Below, one piece after another: positions 55,201 to 64,000 of a DNA stretch of 64,000 nt. Both the position numbers and the translations under genes were made by a program. The stretch covers positions 26,081,972 to 26,145,971 of the forward strand of contig JABAKD010000023.1 in the NCBI GenBank assembly GCA_012845835.1, read 5' to 3'. The notes below the pieces were generated by a model. The model worked only from the letters and a program-made list of their open reading frames with translations, was not told the origin of the DNA and did no database searches. Each line of letters begins with the position of its first letter. Position 1 is the stretch's first letter. Origin of the DNA: Undaria pinnatifida (lineage: Eukaryota; Sar; Phaeophyceae; Laminariales; Alariaceae).

Positions 55201-57382
55201 ACACGTATTTAACGCATGATGTTGCGGTGACGACATCAACACAAATGTGGCAGTCAAACATCATGAGCAACATGGGGTTGTACGGCACCACCCACTCGTT
55301 TCCTATCCTAACACTTTTCCATTGGTTGTTTACTCTCATTCTTATGGTCGGGTTGTCACCGTTCTTCCTCCGAGTATATTCTGCCCGTCCAGTTTTGTCG
55401 TTGACGGTTGCAATGCTTCTGAATGGTTGCGGAAAGTACTTGTTACAACACTTTTTGTTCGTGTGACGGTTTACTTGCATGCATGGAGCACTCATGTTTC
55501 CAACTGCCCCACACGGCTTGTGTATCATGTATTTGAGTACCTTTTCACGTAGTTTTCCTCCTGCTATGTTTTCGTCAGGCAGCTGAGCCCACACCCATTT
55601 GTCCATTTCGTTTAGGGCATCAGGGCCTGCATTTTTGAAGGTCATGAGAATGTGAGCGTGAGGGTACCCCCTCTTTTGGAATTCCGTCACCGCTAAATGG
55701 CTGTCGTAAGCGCCAAAAATTTTGCCAGACTTTAAAACCTTCATAATTTCTTTCATCTTCAATTTGAAAACACGACAACATAGATCAGGACGATCATAAG
55801 CACTTTGTCCTGGCAGCAAATTTTCTTGCACCTCTTTCCAATCCGCATTGAAAGTTACGGTGATGAACAAATGCGGTCTTCCTCGCCTGTTCACGATGCA
55901 TAGAGCGTCTTCTGTATCACTTTTACGCTTGGCAGGTGAGCCAGGGTGAGAAGCAGGAAGCAATTTACCGGGTTGTTCATGAGGTTGGGCGTCTTGAATG
56001 GACCGGTTGGAAGCAAGCCTATGCTGCATGTCACTATTTTCGACGAAATTCAAACGCTCTTCTTCCATTCTGCTCAAAGAATCACAGACCCATTCCTGAG
56101 CGATTCGGCAGTTAATCTTAAATATCGGCTCCGAAAGAATACGCTGCCTACAGTAGAAGGGAAACGTTACGGCTTCGGTGTTTGACCGGTTCATTGTTTT
56201 AGATTTGAACGGCGGGTTCTCTTTGTAGTTACCCTTACTCCAACCTGCTTCTCCATGCAAAAACAGCAGGGGGAACTGTAGCGTTTCATATGCAGAGCTC
56301 CAAAGCGGCAGGAAGCGTGGTTTGTTATCTGGGCTGTTCCTTGGATAGGTGATAACTGCTCGCGGCGCATCATTTTGATTCCCTGAGGTAAACACTAAAG
56401 CTGCTATTTCATTTGCACTCGGATTCTCGCCCAACACTGGTCCATCATTAACTCTGCTAACTTCACTGAACTCTATAAAAGGCGCACTGGACTCTGACGC
56501 TGATGTGTTTAATATTGTGTCTACGGCAGACCTGTATTCTCGAGCCCACCTAATCTCGCTGTTCACGTGGGATCTTAGAGTGCCTGCAATCCGTGAATCT
56601 AAATGTTGTGAGGAGGTTGTCTGTGCGAATTCGGAATCGAATATGTAAAACCTGGCACTGTTGTTAACATTTTGGTTTTGATACTTCTCCTGTAAGTCGA
56701 AAATTCTATGGTATGCTTTACCATGGAGAGTAAGCATTGTCGGTGGTTTTCCTTGAGTCCACGATCGGTTTTCTATGCCTCCTGCTCCCAAAGCTGTGAA
56801 ACTAAATAACCCGTTATATGCCCTTTGTGATTCGCGAAAACGTGCGGTTTGGAAGAGCGATAACAATGTTTGTGGAATAGGTTTAAGCCGGTGAATGGCA
56901 GATCTCCCACGGTTACAACAGTTATAGGACCCAGACCGTTCCTCTTTCCATAGCACAGACCCACAGTGTTGGCACGTATAGTTACTTTCATGTAGCAAGC
57001 ACGGGTATTTTAGTTCGTACGCCTCAAGTGGATACTCAAAGTTGGTGGAATTAAAGGCTTGCACACCAAGTCTTTCTTCTGAACCTTCCATGGAATTGGC
57101 AGCGGCAACGTCTCTAGGGTCGGGTCTTCGAGGGATGCGGTTTCTCATTCGATTAAAATGTTGAACAACGACGTCAGTCTCTGATTCAGAATCGCTGTCC
57201 AGGTTGTTACTGCGGAGATCACGTTCCATGTTATTAGTGTTCTGCGTTCGAGTTTCGTTTTGAAGGGTACGTCGTGAGCGCCGCCCCGCTAAAATGCACG
57301 CGCGCCTACGCCTGCGCTCGCGGGCAATTTCAGCACGACGGGTATTTCGTTGCGAGCGAGTACATCGCTGATCGGTTGACAT
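52247..57382 (-). CDS. Helitron Rep-helicase with C-terminal OTU domain, intact (1711 aa)
   Basis: Rolling-circle transposase of a Helitron. Residues ~1-120 are basic and Asp/Ser-rich. A Cys cluster (CQHCG at ~137, NCC at ~154) follows. The Helitron-like N-terminal and Rep region spans ~500-735, with the HUH motif in YPHAHIL (H575, H577) and the two-tyrosine motif KYVFKY (Y726, Y730). A PIF1-type helicase spans ~1045-1495: Walker A APAGTGKT (1076-1083), Walker B IIWDE (D1158, E1159), SGDWRQ, and the C-terminal NRSQGQTL and YVALSRAQN boxes. After a Pro-rich linker an OTU-type cysteine protease domain has GDGACGF (C1571) and HYSSL (H1693). There is no stop or frameshift, so this copy may be active. 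Start chosen as the first ATG. OTU domains are known in some Helentron/Helitron2-type elements. Confidence 0.95.
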   Translation of the reverse strand: MSTDQRCTRSQRNTRRAEIARERRRRRACILAGRRSRRTLQNETRTQNTNNMERDLRSNNLDSDSESETDVVVQHFNRMRNRIPRRPDPRDVAAANSMEGSEERLGVQAFNSTNFEYPLEAYELKYPCLLHESNYTCQHCGSVLWKEERSGSYNCCNRGRSAIHRLKPIPQTLLSLFQTARFRESQRAYNGLFSFTALGAGGIENRSWTQGKPPTMLTLHGKAYHRIFDLQEKYQNQNVNNSARFYIFDSEFAQTTSSQHLDSRIAGTLRSHVNSEIRWAREYRSAVDTILNTSASESSAPFIEFSEVSRVNDGPVLGENPSANEIAALVFTSGNQNDAPRAVITYPRNSPDNKPRFLPLWSSAYETLQFPLLFLHGEAGWSKGNYKENPPFKSKTMNRSNTEAVTFPFYCRQRILSEPIFKINCRIAQEWVCDSLSRMEEERLNFVENSDMQHRLASNRSIQDAQPHEQPGKLLPASHPGSPAKRKSDTEDALCIVNRRGRPHLFITVTFNADWKEVQENLLPGQSAYDRPDLCCRVFKLKMKEIMKVLKSGKIFGAYDSHLAVTEFQKRGYPHAHILMTFKNAGPDALNEMDKWVWAQLPDENIAGGKLREKVLKYMIHKPCGAVGNMSAPCMQVNRHTNKKCCNKYFPQPFRSIATVNDKTGRAEYTRRKNGDNPTIRMRVNNQWKSVRIGNEWVVPYNPMLLMMFDCHICVDVVTATSCVKYVFKYCHKGDAFIRARIQGITSEVEQYRKTRYISAAEATWRLLGYHMVDRYPAVTKIHAHLEGEQQITYPKNATHDDRLEIAAQSQTHVLRYYMRPKNPCFSDLTILDYYEQYTITSPKKDDPPLEFAPLGKYLDGYKNIVSKRKNDDHVCRISFQSPAVGDLYYLRLLLHTIPARSFAELRTVQTDTGDPVVHPTFHDAARARGLITGDEEYSLCMEEASVFQVASQLRALFVTLILDGAPAPKLWRDFKDNLIEDFLLRLSTDDAIQAALCEIDLKLNQHGKCNEQVNLPKPMHPRTEFERMRDAFDPQTCAEYAELHEPRLTSEQSHIYKTVLDSVRADNGCPFMIDAPAGTGKTYTEKCISARLRGERKTVLIVASTGIAALQLPGGWTAHSMFKLPMDEAMSPTCVCNINTNTQRAELIRKADLIIWDELPMTHRYCIEALDRTLQDLMKNNKLFGGKTILFSGDWRQTGPIVKNGTATDTVDAAFISSPLWKHVKRMRLTKSQRDKDDPQYAAFVRAIGEGTHPTQSIDGTDMIALNNHNLDANDHFQLKYTTNFDELMNFVYPNVNEQSRNWDKRAILATTNNAIDRSNEAISDLRPGEYCTYLSSDTLISDETTPHTAFASPEHLHQLNVQGVPPHELCLKSDGLAMIVRNLNFSEGLINGQKCVVLAVSPNSRVLQVELLTETSPHPIVLIPRIGFRATVGRNGITFMRTQFPIRTSYSVTVNRSQGQTLTKIGLDLRSPAFGHGQLYVALSRAQNRQSIMCLLPQEHIVDGIPHTENIVYPPFTAAATGQAVTPPPYQPPNTSPPAPSNASSQPSSDSQTPPPTWTVVDEIGDGACGFRGIARRIYNDPNRHYQVRSEILQYMNENRNDPNLLNAISAGMNHELLQALGEPPQQYTSYDNYLSIMSHPRAYLGEPEIYACMQRYNIPINVTIGNNPRPNPQNADPSTIHLHYQPQSRHYSSLILNNPSTDHPPVAA

Positions 57383-57459
57383 GGAAGGTTAAAGTTTCAA
57401 GTTCGCGTTCAGATAAAAGGTTTAGGGGAGCGCTTTGCCCGGTTGATCTTGAGCTCACC

Positions 57460-58937
<1,478 letters not shown>

Positions 58938-59600
58938 GTCTACTGCGAGGGGAGCGGCTGCTGTGTTGAATTGTGTGCGTGTGCGCGTGTTCGCGTCGGG
59001 CGGGTGTGCTGAGGCGACTAAAACGAAGTTTGGTCGAAGTTTTGGTAAAGATCCAGAACCCACAGCAGCAGCAGCTACACCCCAGCTTCGTTGAGCGGCA
59101 TCGTTGAGGTTGCGCTTGCTCTCGTTACCCGCGATCGACCTACTACGTGAAAGCTGCGCGTGCAACAAACCTCACCAGAGGTGAAATAGACGGTATACGT
59201 TCGGCTTTGGAGGGTGTGCGTGCCCATCCCCTCTCTGTGCTGACAACACACAACCTCAACGCCAATACTCCGCAAAACGGGACTGTCACTTTTTTGCGAT
59301 CGGAAGCAAATGAAAGTGCAGGTTTGCTGCCGAAAGACGAAAGACGTCGGTTCTGCGGGGTTCGGCGCGCTTTTCACGACGCTGATTCCAACCCAGCAGG
59401 GACAATCGAGACCGCACGCAACGAGCCATTCTGTTCGCTAGGCCACCAGGTGCCGCATTGCGAAGGCGCGAGCCTGGCCGTGCGTCTGGGAGCGCGCTAT
59501 GAGGGCGCGAAGTTAACGTACTGTTTTCAGAGGGGGTCGAATTTCCCCGCTGCGCTGTGAGCGACCCAGTCCTGAAGATCCCGATTCCCGTAATATTAGT
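58938..59600. other. Upstream region of the Cys-module gene
   Basis: It would contain the promoter and 5' UTR of the minus-strand gene. The sequence is GC-rich and no TATA box stands out. The plus-strand frame at 59147-59560 has no recognisable domain. Confidence 0.35.
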
Positions 59601-59602
59601 TA

Positions 59603-59665
59603 CCTCTATGGAAATTTTTGAGCGATTATTTCTGGCGAATAAATCGCTCAAAATTTTCCATAATG
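59603..59665. mobile_element. Minimal MITE relic, near-perfect palindrome
   Basis: TATGGAAATTTTTGAGCGAT and its inverse face each other with a short centre (TATTTCTGGCGAA). These are the TIR regions of the 49501-50225 family without the interior. Confidence 0.7.
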
Positions 59666-60284
59666 TGGAAGATTGAGATTGGGTCGCAGACGCAATCTGG
59701 ATTTTGTTGGAAAGTGAGAATTGAGGTGTTCTTCCATGATTGGTTATCGTGACGTATTGTACCGAGGACACAGTCAACCTTTGAGCAGTCTTCTCCTTGC
59801 TGCTGTGGTGGGAGTATACAAAACGTACAGCAGAAGGGGTACACGTAGGGCCGCCTGATCGCACGACTCAAAGACAGCGTGCAGTGGAGGAAGCGGACGG
59901 CGGCAGCTACGCAAGAATAGTGACTGGCTAGCCAGTGGTTTTTCTGGCCAGAGCGGACAAGGTGTGCTTTGGTTGGCGCATTTTTGGTGACCCCTGACTG
60001 TTCACACACGAGGGAGTCAGCAAGTCGGGGGGTGGCGCTTCAAAGGGGGCGGCTACCAAAGCAACGCAGGGGGGTCGGCGGCTGCGGGGAGATCGGCGGC
60101 GGGCGCTCAGGGGGGAGGGTCGGTCGCCGGCGCGAAGGCTTCGCGCGGCGAATAGGGGTGCGGGCCTCGCTTGCGGGCGGGGCCGACCTCGGGGGCAGGA
60201 CAGGGCGAGGCGGGAGCGAGGAACGCACAGCTCGTCATGCAGGGGTCGGTGGGATCGACAAAAATCAGGTGTGCTCAGGGAAGG

Positions 60285-61470
60285 GAAGTGGGGCGTCTCG
60301 CTAGTAGGTCTGTGTGTGTCCGTAGAGGAAGTTATGGGGGTCGAGCCTTCGCGGCAAATGCCAGTTCACGAAGGAAGTTCTGGCCCTCGCCTCGCGGACG
60401 TTGGGGTGAGCACAGTGCGCGGTGGCGCCGGGGTGTCTCAGAAACAGGACCGAGCGTGCCCCAGCCAGTCCGGGCACGGTAGCCGTGCTCGGTGGCAGAG
60501 CGATGATGTTTGGGGGTGGGTAGCAGCGTGGCGGTACCTTTCGAGTGTGCGTGGGGAGAACCGAATAGCTGCTACACGGGCGTTGCAGAAAGTAGCGAGT
60601 GAGTTACTGTTGTTTCTGCAAGATCATGATTATCGGTTCGAGTGCATGATGGAACCAGAGCGAGTGTTTTCGGGGCACCAAGAAAGTGGGCCGTCTCGCT
60701 AGTAGGTCCGTGTGTGTCCGTAGAGGAAGTTATGGGGGTCGAGCCTTCGCGGCAAATGCCAGTTCACGAAGGAAGTTCTGGCCCTCGCCTCGCAGACGTT
60801 GGGGTGAGCACAGCGCGCGGTGGCGCTGGGGTGTCTCAGAAACAGGACCGAGCGTGCCCCAGCCAGTCCGGGCACGGTAGCCGTGCTCGGTGGCAGAGCG
60901 ATGATGTTCGCGGGTGGGTAGCAGCGTGGCGGTACCTTTCGAGTGTGCGTGGGGGGAACCGGATAGCTGTTACACGGGCGTTGCAGAAAGTAGCGAGTGA
61001 GTTACTGTTTCTGCAAGATCATGATTATAGGTTCGAGTGCATGATGGAACCAGAGCGAGTGTTTTCGGGGCACCAAGAAAGTGGGCCGTCTCGCTAGTAG
61101 GTCCGTGTGTGTTCGTAGAGGAAGTTATGGGGGTCGAGCCTTCGCGGCAAATGCCAGTTCACGAAGGAAGTTCTGGCCCTCGCTTCGCGGACGTTGGGGT
61201 GAGCACAGCGCGCGGTGGCGCCGGGGTGTCTCAGAAACAGGACCGAGCGTGCCCCAGCCAGTCCGGGCACGGTAGCCGTGCTCGGTGGCAGAGCGATGAT
61301 GTTCGCGGGTGGGTAGCAGCGTGGCGGTACCTTTCGAGTGTGCGTGGGGGGAACCGGATAGCTGTTACACGGGCGTTGCAGAAAGTAGCGAGTGAGTACT
61401 GTTGTTTCTGCAAGATCATGATTATCGGTTCGAGTGCATGATGGAACCAGAGGGAGTGTTTTCGGGGCAC
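60285..61470 (+). repeat. Three tandem ~396-bp units at the start of a DIRS-type element
   Basis: ATGGGGGTCGAGCCTTCGCG occurs at 60334, 60732 and 61127. Units carry CGTTGCAGAAAGTAGCGAG and TCGAGTGCATGATGGAACC. The last unit runs into the RT reading frame, so the array duplicates a coding segment (VASELL, FLQDHDYRFECMMEPE) and its upstream region. Confidence 0.9.
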
Positions 61471-61475
61471 CGCCT

Positions 61476-63474
61476 GAATCCCTCACGAATCCTAGAGTGG
61501 TTGGGTCGTACGGAAGGTTTCCCTGAGGCGGAGAAACTGGCTCGCATCGCGGAGCATGGGGTCCCCGTGTGGGTAGCTAGCGGTGGGGACCTCACATTCG
61601 CGCTCCGATACGAGAATCACAGTAGCACCGACACGTATAGTACTCGAATGACATTACTGACAAGATCCGCGATGATGTTAGGCTCGGCCGAGCGTTCGTG
61701 TTCCCCCGGGTGGCGGCTGCGCGCATTCCGGGATTACGGGTCTTGACGTTGGCAGTAACGAAATCCGGTACGAAATTGCGCGTGGTGCACGACTTGACTT
61801 TCGCTAGCGGTACGTCGACGACAGGTGTAAACGGCGACACTGGTTTTTCATCGGCTCCAACGTGTGAGCTCAAACATGTCTTGCGCGATGTTATCTGGCG
61901 GATTCTATACCTGCGGCAGCGATTCGGGTGTAGGGAGCGCATTGTACTGTGCAAAATGGATGTTAAGGATGTGTTTCGGCAAGTTCCAGTCGAGATCACG
62001 CGCGCGCCGGTGTGCGGATACGTGTTCGGGGATTTGGTTGTGGTTGATAGGCGACTGCAATTTGGCTGGCGTAACAGTCCAGGTTTCTGGTGTTTGTTCT
62101 CGTCGGCGTTGGAGCATGCTCACAATAACACCTCTCGCTGCAATGCGGTGTGCAATGACAGTGGTCGCGAGGCCACGTGGCACGTCGTAATGATACCGCC
62201 GCGCGAATCGCAAGCGGCAGCGCTGCCGCCGGGCTACGTCGCCCCGCCTGGGCGGGGCGGTGACGTAAACGATCCGTTCTTCGTGCGTTACTATGTAGAT
62301 GATGGCGTTTGTGTTGAGGGACAACGGTACAGCTCGGGCGACCGCTGTTTGTGTGCATCGGCGTCTCTGGCGTCCGAACACTTCCGCTTGTTCGGCGATT
62401 GTAACCCGACGGACCCTCCCCTCTTGGCGAAGAAAAAGACTTCTCACTGGGACACCCAGTTAGAAGTCTTGGGTTGGGCAATTGACTCGGGAGCAATGAC
62501 CATTGCGCTCACTGACACGAAAGTGGCTCAGCTGAGGGCTCTGCTCCTCAAGTGGCCGAGGAACCGTCGGTACGCGTTAGAATCCGAGGTACGGGAGCTG
62601 GTTGGGAAGTTATTGTACGCCAGCGAGGTGGTGCGGCCGGGCAAGTTTTTCGTGCGCCGTATGCTGAACATGCTTGGTCTGCCCCCCGTGAAGCGGTGGC
62701 AGGAGAAATTTGGGGGTGGCGGCCAGCGGTCCCGAAGACCGGGCCGTCTACCCCTCGGCCCAGAGTTTCACGCTGACATTGGGTTCTGGAAGTTGATGGT
62801 GAGCGAGGAACTTGCACTACCGTTGTCCTCGCCGCTGTATACTCGTTTCCTACAGCGCCACTCTCGTACGCTAGTGTCAGACGCGTCGGGGACGGCCGTG
62901 GGAGGCTACTGCTTGGAGACAGGGGCATGGTGGCGGTTTGAGGTAGACCAGGACGCAAAATCTCGTTTGAGCCAACGTGTCAAGGACCACAACGATCTGT
63001 CCATCAACGTCCTTGAATTGTTGGGGATGGTAATCACGGCTTGGATGTTTGTCGTTGGCGCTGGATCACAGCCTAGGTTCGAGGGCGAAAACGTGTTGAT
63101 GTTGGGGCGATAACATGTCCGCGGTACATTGGGTAGGAAAATGTCGGGGGGGGACTGAGCCGAGGTCTGGGGCTCTGATGCGTATGCTAGGATGCTTGGA
63201 AATGCGTAGTGGGTGGTGCTTTGGGGCGAAACATGTGAAAGGAATTGCGAATACGCTGGCCGACGGTATTTCTCAGTGGGAACGAATCGATGGTAACAGA
63301 CACCTTCACGAATCTCGCCCGGACATTACATGGCAGGAACAGGACCTGGGGGAGACGGGGAGGGCCCTATGTACAGGGATAGTGGCGTCCAGTACATCCG
63401 CGGGTCAGTTGCGGAGTCATCTGAGCGCACTTACGCGTCAGGTTTCAGATCTTGGAATAAATTTCGCGGGTTGA
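61476..63474 (+). pseudogene. DIRS-type reverse transcriptase-RNase H
   Basis: The main frame 61698-63113 holds RVVHDLTFA, the first catalytic Asp (CKMDVKDVFRQVPV), FGWRNSPGFW, the YVDD box (FVRYYVDDGVCVE), RNase H (LVSDASGTAVGGY) and INVLELLGM. N-terminal RT residues (VASGGDLTFALRYENHSS) lie in another frame at 61480-61746, so a frameshift lies near 61640. The RNase H end (MSAVHWVGKCRGG, NTLADGISQW) lies in the frame 63115-63474, after a shift at the GGGG run at 63105-63108. It copies element RNA into cDNA. No integrase is present, as expected for DIRS. Confidence 0.88.
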
Positions 63475-64000
63475 CGAGCGCCGTTTTGTATTTTTCGGAA
63501 GACACCCCCAAGAGTGATATGGTATGGGCGCTGGTAGACTTTGCGGCTTGGTGTTGCGCGTCGGAAGGCAATAAAGTCGGTACGATTAAAAGTAAGATAG
63601 CGGCGGTGCAATATTTCCATCGCGTGAAGATAGGCAGGGAGCTCCCGACTAAATCGCCCCTGCTGGAACGCGTTTTCAGCGGGATATCGCGGGCACATGC
63701 AGTAGCGGGTACGGAGAAGCGGGTGCGCCGCCCGGTGTCATGGGAAATGTTGTTGGACGGGGAGACATTGATACTGTCCTGGGGCAGTGGCGGCCGAATC
63801 CTTTGGTTGTGTCTGGCATTGGGGTATTTTTTTGATGACGCGATCCGACGAATTATTTGCGACAGACGCCGGCGTGGCGCACCAGGTGCATTGTTTGACT
63901 AGGGGGGACGTTGCGTTTTACTCAGGTGGGGAGCAGTTGCCCTTTTTGCGGTGGCGGGAGGCGCGTACGGTAGAGATTCGTTTTCGCGGTCAAAAAGGGG
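63330..64000 (+). pseudogene. DIRS-type tyrosine recombinase, frameshifted and cut by the window edge
   Basis: The frame starts at 63330 and overlaps the RNase H frame by ~145 bases, as in other DIRS elements. Its N-terminal core domain is intact (SSERTYASGFRSWNKF, VRRPVSWEM, GGRILWLCLALGYFF). At the T-run 63828-63834 the frame changes, and the catalytic Arg box TRSDELFA and HCLTRGDVAFY continue in another frame to the window end. The His and Tyr boxes would lie beyond it. Confidence 0.8.

Larger units (their letters stand above)
60285..64000 (+). mobile_element. DIRS-type retrotransposon, partial
   Basis: Tandem 396-bp units, then RT-RNase H and an overlapping tyrosine recombinase. The right terminus is outside the window and the left terminus is not identified. 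The GC-rich stretch 59970-60280 may belong to it (possible gag region), but it has no recognisable domain. Confidence 0.85.

Noticed and set aside
54955-55552. Plus-strand ORFs inside the Helitron
   Set aside because: They are antisense to the conserved Rep region and have no independent support.

Overview
This is a repeat-dominated eukaryotic nuclear window with no prokaryotic features. The evidence is spliceosomal introns with GTAAGT/GTACGT-type donors, a chromodomain Ty3/gypsy element, two DIRS-type tyrosine-recombinase retroelements, a full-length Rep/helicase Helitron, hAT, PIF/Harbinger and Tc1/pogo-like DNA elements, tRNA-derived SINEs, a 300-base CA microsatellite and a 6-kb GC-rich minisatellite. 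The wording of the DIRS and Helitron proteins recalls stramenopile genomes (oomycetes, brown algae), but this is a weak guess and the species cannot be read from the sequence.

Layout. 0.3-1.4 kb: a PIF/Harbinger-like MITE with a SINE inside it. 1.9-9.9 kb: a complete but pol-dead Ty3/gypsy element on the minus strand with LTRs, PBS, PPT, gag, protease, RT/RNase H, integrase and chromodomain. 9.9-17.2 kb: SINE copies, a TIR element and a ~570-bp tandem repeat family. 17.2-17.9 kb: Helitron-like non-autonomous tails. 18.4-18.9 kb: a small spliced host gene. 19.5-20.3 kb: a tandem repeat and a Cys-rich exon candidate. 20.7-29.3 kb: two direct copies of a ~4-kb segment. Two insertions in the first copy have their empty sites in the second. 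29.3-31.4 kb: tandem and low-complexity repeats. 33.5-34.4 kb: a second PIF-type MITE. 35.4-37.9 kb: a MITE with an hAT element nested in it. 38.0-39.4 kb: a Tc1/pogo-like TIR element. 40.2-46.3 kb: an array of hairpin-forming repeat units. 46.4-48.8 kb: a decayed DIRS-type recombinase and its terminal direct repeats. 49.5-50.2 kb: a MITE. 52.0-57.4 kb: an intact Helitron ORF of 1711 codons with a C-terminal OTU domain. 57.5-58.9 kb: a second spliced host gene, paralogous to the one at 18.4 kb. 60.3-64.0 kb: a DIRS-type element that runs off the window.

Most of the window is a record of nested and tandem mobile DNA; the two host genes, which share a Cys-containing module and a phase-0 acceptor position, are the only convincing non-transposon genes. 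The most unusual structure is the 40.2-46.3 kb array. Its units fold as hairpins with a nearly constant loop (AACGGG), and the stem arms differ between units by paired changes that keep base pairing. It lies directly upstream of, and on the same strand as, a tyrosine recombinase reading frame. Other points are a UGA-CGG stop between gag and pol of the gypsy element, an ATGA stop/start overlap at the end of the Helitron ORF, and a Helitron-like family whose 3' end is hairpin plus CCCTTG instead of CTRR.
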